DNA of 7,226 bases from Gemmatimonadota bacterium (GTDB lineage Bacteria; Gemmatimonadota; Gemmatimonadetes; Longimicrobiales; RSA9): contig JACQPS010000277.1 of the NCBI GenBank assembly GCA_016207445.1, positions 1 to 7,226 of the forward strand. Reading direction: 5' to 3'. Within the stretch, counting starts at the first letter, position 1; each line of letters begins with the position of its first letter. Under the pieces are notes generated by a model that was not told the DNA's origin, ran no database searches, and saw only the letters and a list, made by a program, of their open reading frames with translations. Both the position numbers and the translations under genes were made by a program. This document shows, piece after piece, positions 6,197 through 7,226 of the stretch.

Positions 6197-6272
6197 CGGG
6201 CTCGGGCTCGCGCTCGGGCTCGGGCTCGGACTGAGATCTCCGAGCCCGAGTCCGCGCTTGAGCCCGAGCCCG
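6197..6272. repeat. Long inverted repeat built of GGGCTC/GAGCCC hexamers between rpoN and the glycosyltransferase gene
   Basis: The left arm (6197-6230) and right arm (6239-6272) are complementary at 30 of 34 positions, with an 8-nt loop. The left arm contains GGGCTC, GGGCTC, GCGCTC, GGGCTC, GGGCTC (6198-6227). The right arm contains GAGCCC, GAGTCC, GCGCTT, GAGCCC, GAGCCC (6242-6271). The third unit of each arm is a variant (GCGCTC, GCGCTT), and these two units do not pair fully with each other. As RNA this would form a very stable hairpin beginning 5 nt after the rpoN stop and ending 8 nt before the next ATG. It could attenuate transcription, protect the upstream mRNA 3' end, or be a REP-like repeat. 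No T-tract follows on either strand, so it is not a canonical intrinsic terminator. This element fills nearly all of the 89-bp gap; no promoter is recognised in it. Confidence 0.88.
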
Positions 6273-6280
6273 CAACAAAT

Positions 6281-7226
6281 ATGAAACAAGCCCTGCCCGC
6301 GCCGTCGCCCATCCCGCCGCTGCGGCTCTCGCCTTCGGCGAAGCGAAACTTCGCGGTCATCATTCCCGCCTACAATGAATCCGAGAACATGCCGGAGCTG
6401 GTGCGTGAGCTGCGCGCCACCTGGGAGCGGTTCGGGCTGGACGGCGACGTGGTGCTGGTCGACGACGGCTCGACCGATGACACGGCGGACGCGGCCTGGC
6501 GCGAGGCTGCGGGCTGGAGCCGGCTGCAGGTGGTGAGCCACCGGCGCAACTTCGGCAAGACCGAAGCGCTCTTGACGGGGGCAGAGCAGACGGAGGCCGA
6601 GTGGTTGATCTTGTACGACGCCGACCTGCAGCACGCGACGGACGAGATCCCGCGTTTCCTGGAGAAGTTGGACCAGGGGTGGGACATCGTGACCGGCCGG
6701 AAAGTGGGGCATTACGAGAAGGGGAAGGTGTCCCGGCTCTACAACTGGCTAAATCGCCGGCTGTTCGATGTGCCGGTCTCCGACCTCAACTCGATGAAGG
6801 CGTTCCGTCGCGAGATCCTGGAAGAGGTGCAGCTCCGGCACGAGTGGCATCGCTTCTTCGTGGTGCTCGCGTACGCGCGCGGCTTCTCCATCACCGAGAT
6901 CGACATTGCGCTCTACCCCCGCCGGCACGGCACGCCGAAGTACTCGGGACGTGGACGCATCCTGATCGGACTGCTCGACCTGATCTCGGTGGCCTTCTAC
7001 CTCTTCTTCGCGCGCAAGCCGCTCATGCTGTTCGGGCTGAGCGGCCTGGCGCTCGCCAGCCTGGGCGTGCTCGTGGGCCTCATCACGATCGTGCTGCGCG
7101 TGCTGCACGCCATGCCGCCGTTCGGGTTCCGCCCGCTCCTCTACCTGGTGATCTTGCTCGAGACACTGGGCTTCCTGCTCTTCGGCTTCGGCTTCCTGGC
7201 CGAGCTCGTGGCGCAGCAGCGGGCGG
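6281..7226 (+). CDS. Family 2 glycosyltransferase with C-terminal membrane segments, polyprenyl-phosphate type (cut by window edge)
   Basis: These 315 codons encode a GT-A fold glycosyltransferase. After a Pro-rich N terminus comes FAVIIPAYNESENMPELV (24-41), the nucleotide-binding VLVDDGSTDDT (58-68), the acceptor-side RRNFGKTEALLTG (88-100), and the metal-binding DADLQ motif at 113-117, followed by EIPRFLEKLDQGWDIVTGRK (122-141). Further on are LNSMKAFRREIL and YPRRHGTPKYSGRGRI (212-227). Two hydrophobic segments lie at about 247-273 and 285-310, as in GtrB/ArnC/DPM1-like enzymes that move a sugar from a nucleotide donor to a lipid phosphate at the cytoplasmic face of the inner membrane. 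The sugar and acceptor cannot be read from sequence, so no symbol is given. The protein is probably nearly complete, but no stop occurs before the edge. ATG 6281 is the only good start near the conserved domain; no Shine-Dalgarno is seen in front of it, because the hairpin repeat occupies that space. A role in envelope glycan synthesis is inferred from family and neighbours. Confidence 0.9.
   Translation, partial: MKQALPAPSPIPPLRLSPSAKRNFAVIIPAYNESENMPELVRELRATWERFGLDGDVVLVDDGSTDDTADAAWREAAGWSRLQVVSHRRNFGKTEALLTGAEQTEAEWLILYDADLQHATDEIPRFLEKLDQGWDIVTGRKVGHYEKGKVSRLYNWLNRRLFDVPVSDLNSMKAFRREILEEVQLRHEWHRFFVVLAYARGFSITEIDIALYPRRHGTPKYSGRGRILIGLLDLISVAFYLFFARKPLMLFGLSGLALASLGVLVGLITIVLRVLHAMPPFGFRPLLYLVILLETLGFLLFGFGFLAELVAQQRA

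Noticed and set aside
6198..6271. CRISPR array
   Set aside because: The repeat units are six bases with no unique spacers, and no cas genes are present.
6197..6272. Rho-independent terminator after rpoN
   Set aside because: The stem is strong, but neither strand has a T-tract after it (CAACAAAT follows on +), so it was listed as an inverted repeat instead.
4812..6278. 488-codon open frame on the - strand opposite rpoN
   Set aside because: It is a mirror of the rpoN coding frame with a composition (many Leu, Val, Arg, His) typical of antisense shadows. Its start falls inside the hexamer hairpin.
6258..6282. Promoter (TTGAGC ... AAATAT) in front of the glycosyltransferase gene
   Set aside because: The spacing is about 13 nt and both boxes match poorly; the first lies within the hairpin arm.

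Overview
This window is a dense, GC-rich bacterial stretch with every supported gene on the + strand. It carries the Kdo and LPS-transport operon found next to rpoN in Gram-negative bacteria: the 3' end of kdsC, then kdsD (kpsF type), lptC, a large lptA/OstA-like gene, lptB and rpoN (sigma-54). An 89-bp gap with a long hairpin made of hexamer repeats follows, then a membrane-linked family 2 glycosyltransferase that runs off the right edge. The organism is a diderm that makes Kdo-containing LPS and uses sigma-54. The divergence of the Lpt proteins from proteobacterial ones, the lipoprotein-like LptC and the base composition suggest a non-proteobacterial phylum such as Gemmatimonadota. That placement is an inference and was not tested by any search.

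Layout: kdsC (2-247), kdsD (244-1275), lptC (1275-1886), lptA-like (1886-3514), lptB (3511-4731) and rpoN (4728-6191) are joined by 1-nt (TGATG) or 4-nt (GTGA, ATGA) start/stop overlaps at all five junctions. This points to one transcript with translational coupling. Recognisable Shine-Dalgarno sequences are seen at kdsD and lptC, but are poor or absent at lptA, lptB and rpoN. No stretch above 300 bp lacks a gene. The only real intergenic space is 6192-6280.

How the genes work together: KdsD makes arabinose 5-phosphate, the precursor of Kdo 8-phosphate. KdsC removes the phosphate to give free Kdo for the LPS core. LptB powers LPS extraction from the inner membrane (its partners LptF and LptG are not in this window), and LptC and the LptA-like protein carry LPS across the periplasm. 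RpoN directs RNA polymerase to -24/-12 promoters and is a conserved neighbour rather than a pathway member. The terminal glycosyltransferase resembles polyprenyl-phosphate glycosyltransferases (GtrB/ArnC/DPM1 type) and may also serve envelope glycan synthesis.

No wholly new system was found. The points that depart from the textbook are a roughly 155-residue N-terminal extension on LptB, an LptA-like protein about three times the usual length with four copies of a short motif, and two hexanucleotide repeat arrays at gene boundaries. One array is read in frame within the start of lptC. The other forms a near-perfect 34-nt inverted repeat between rpoN and the glycosyltransferase gene.
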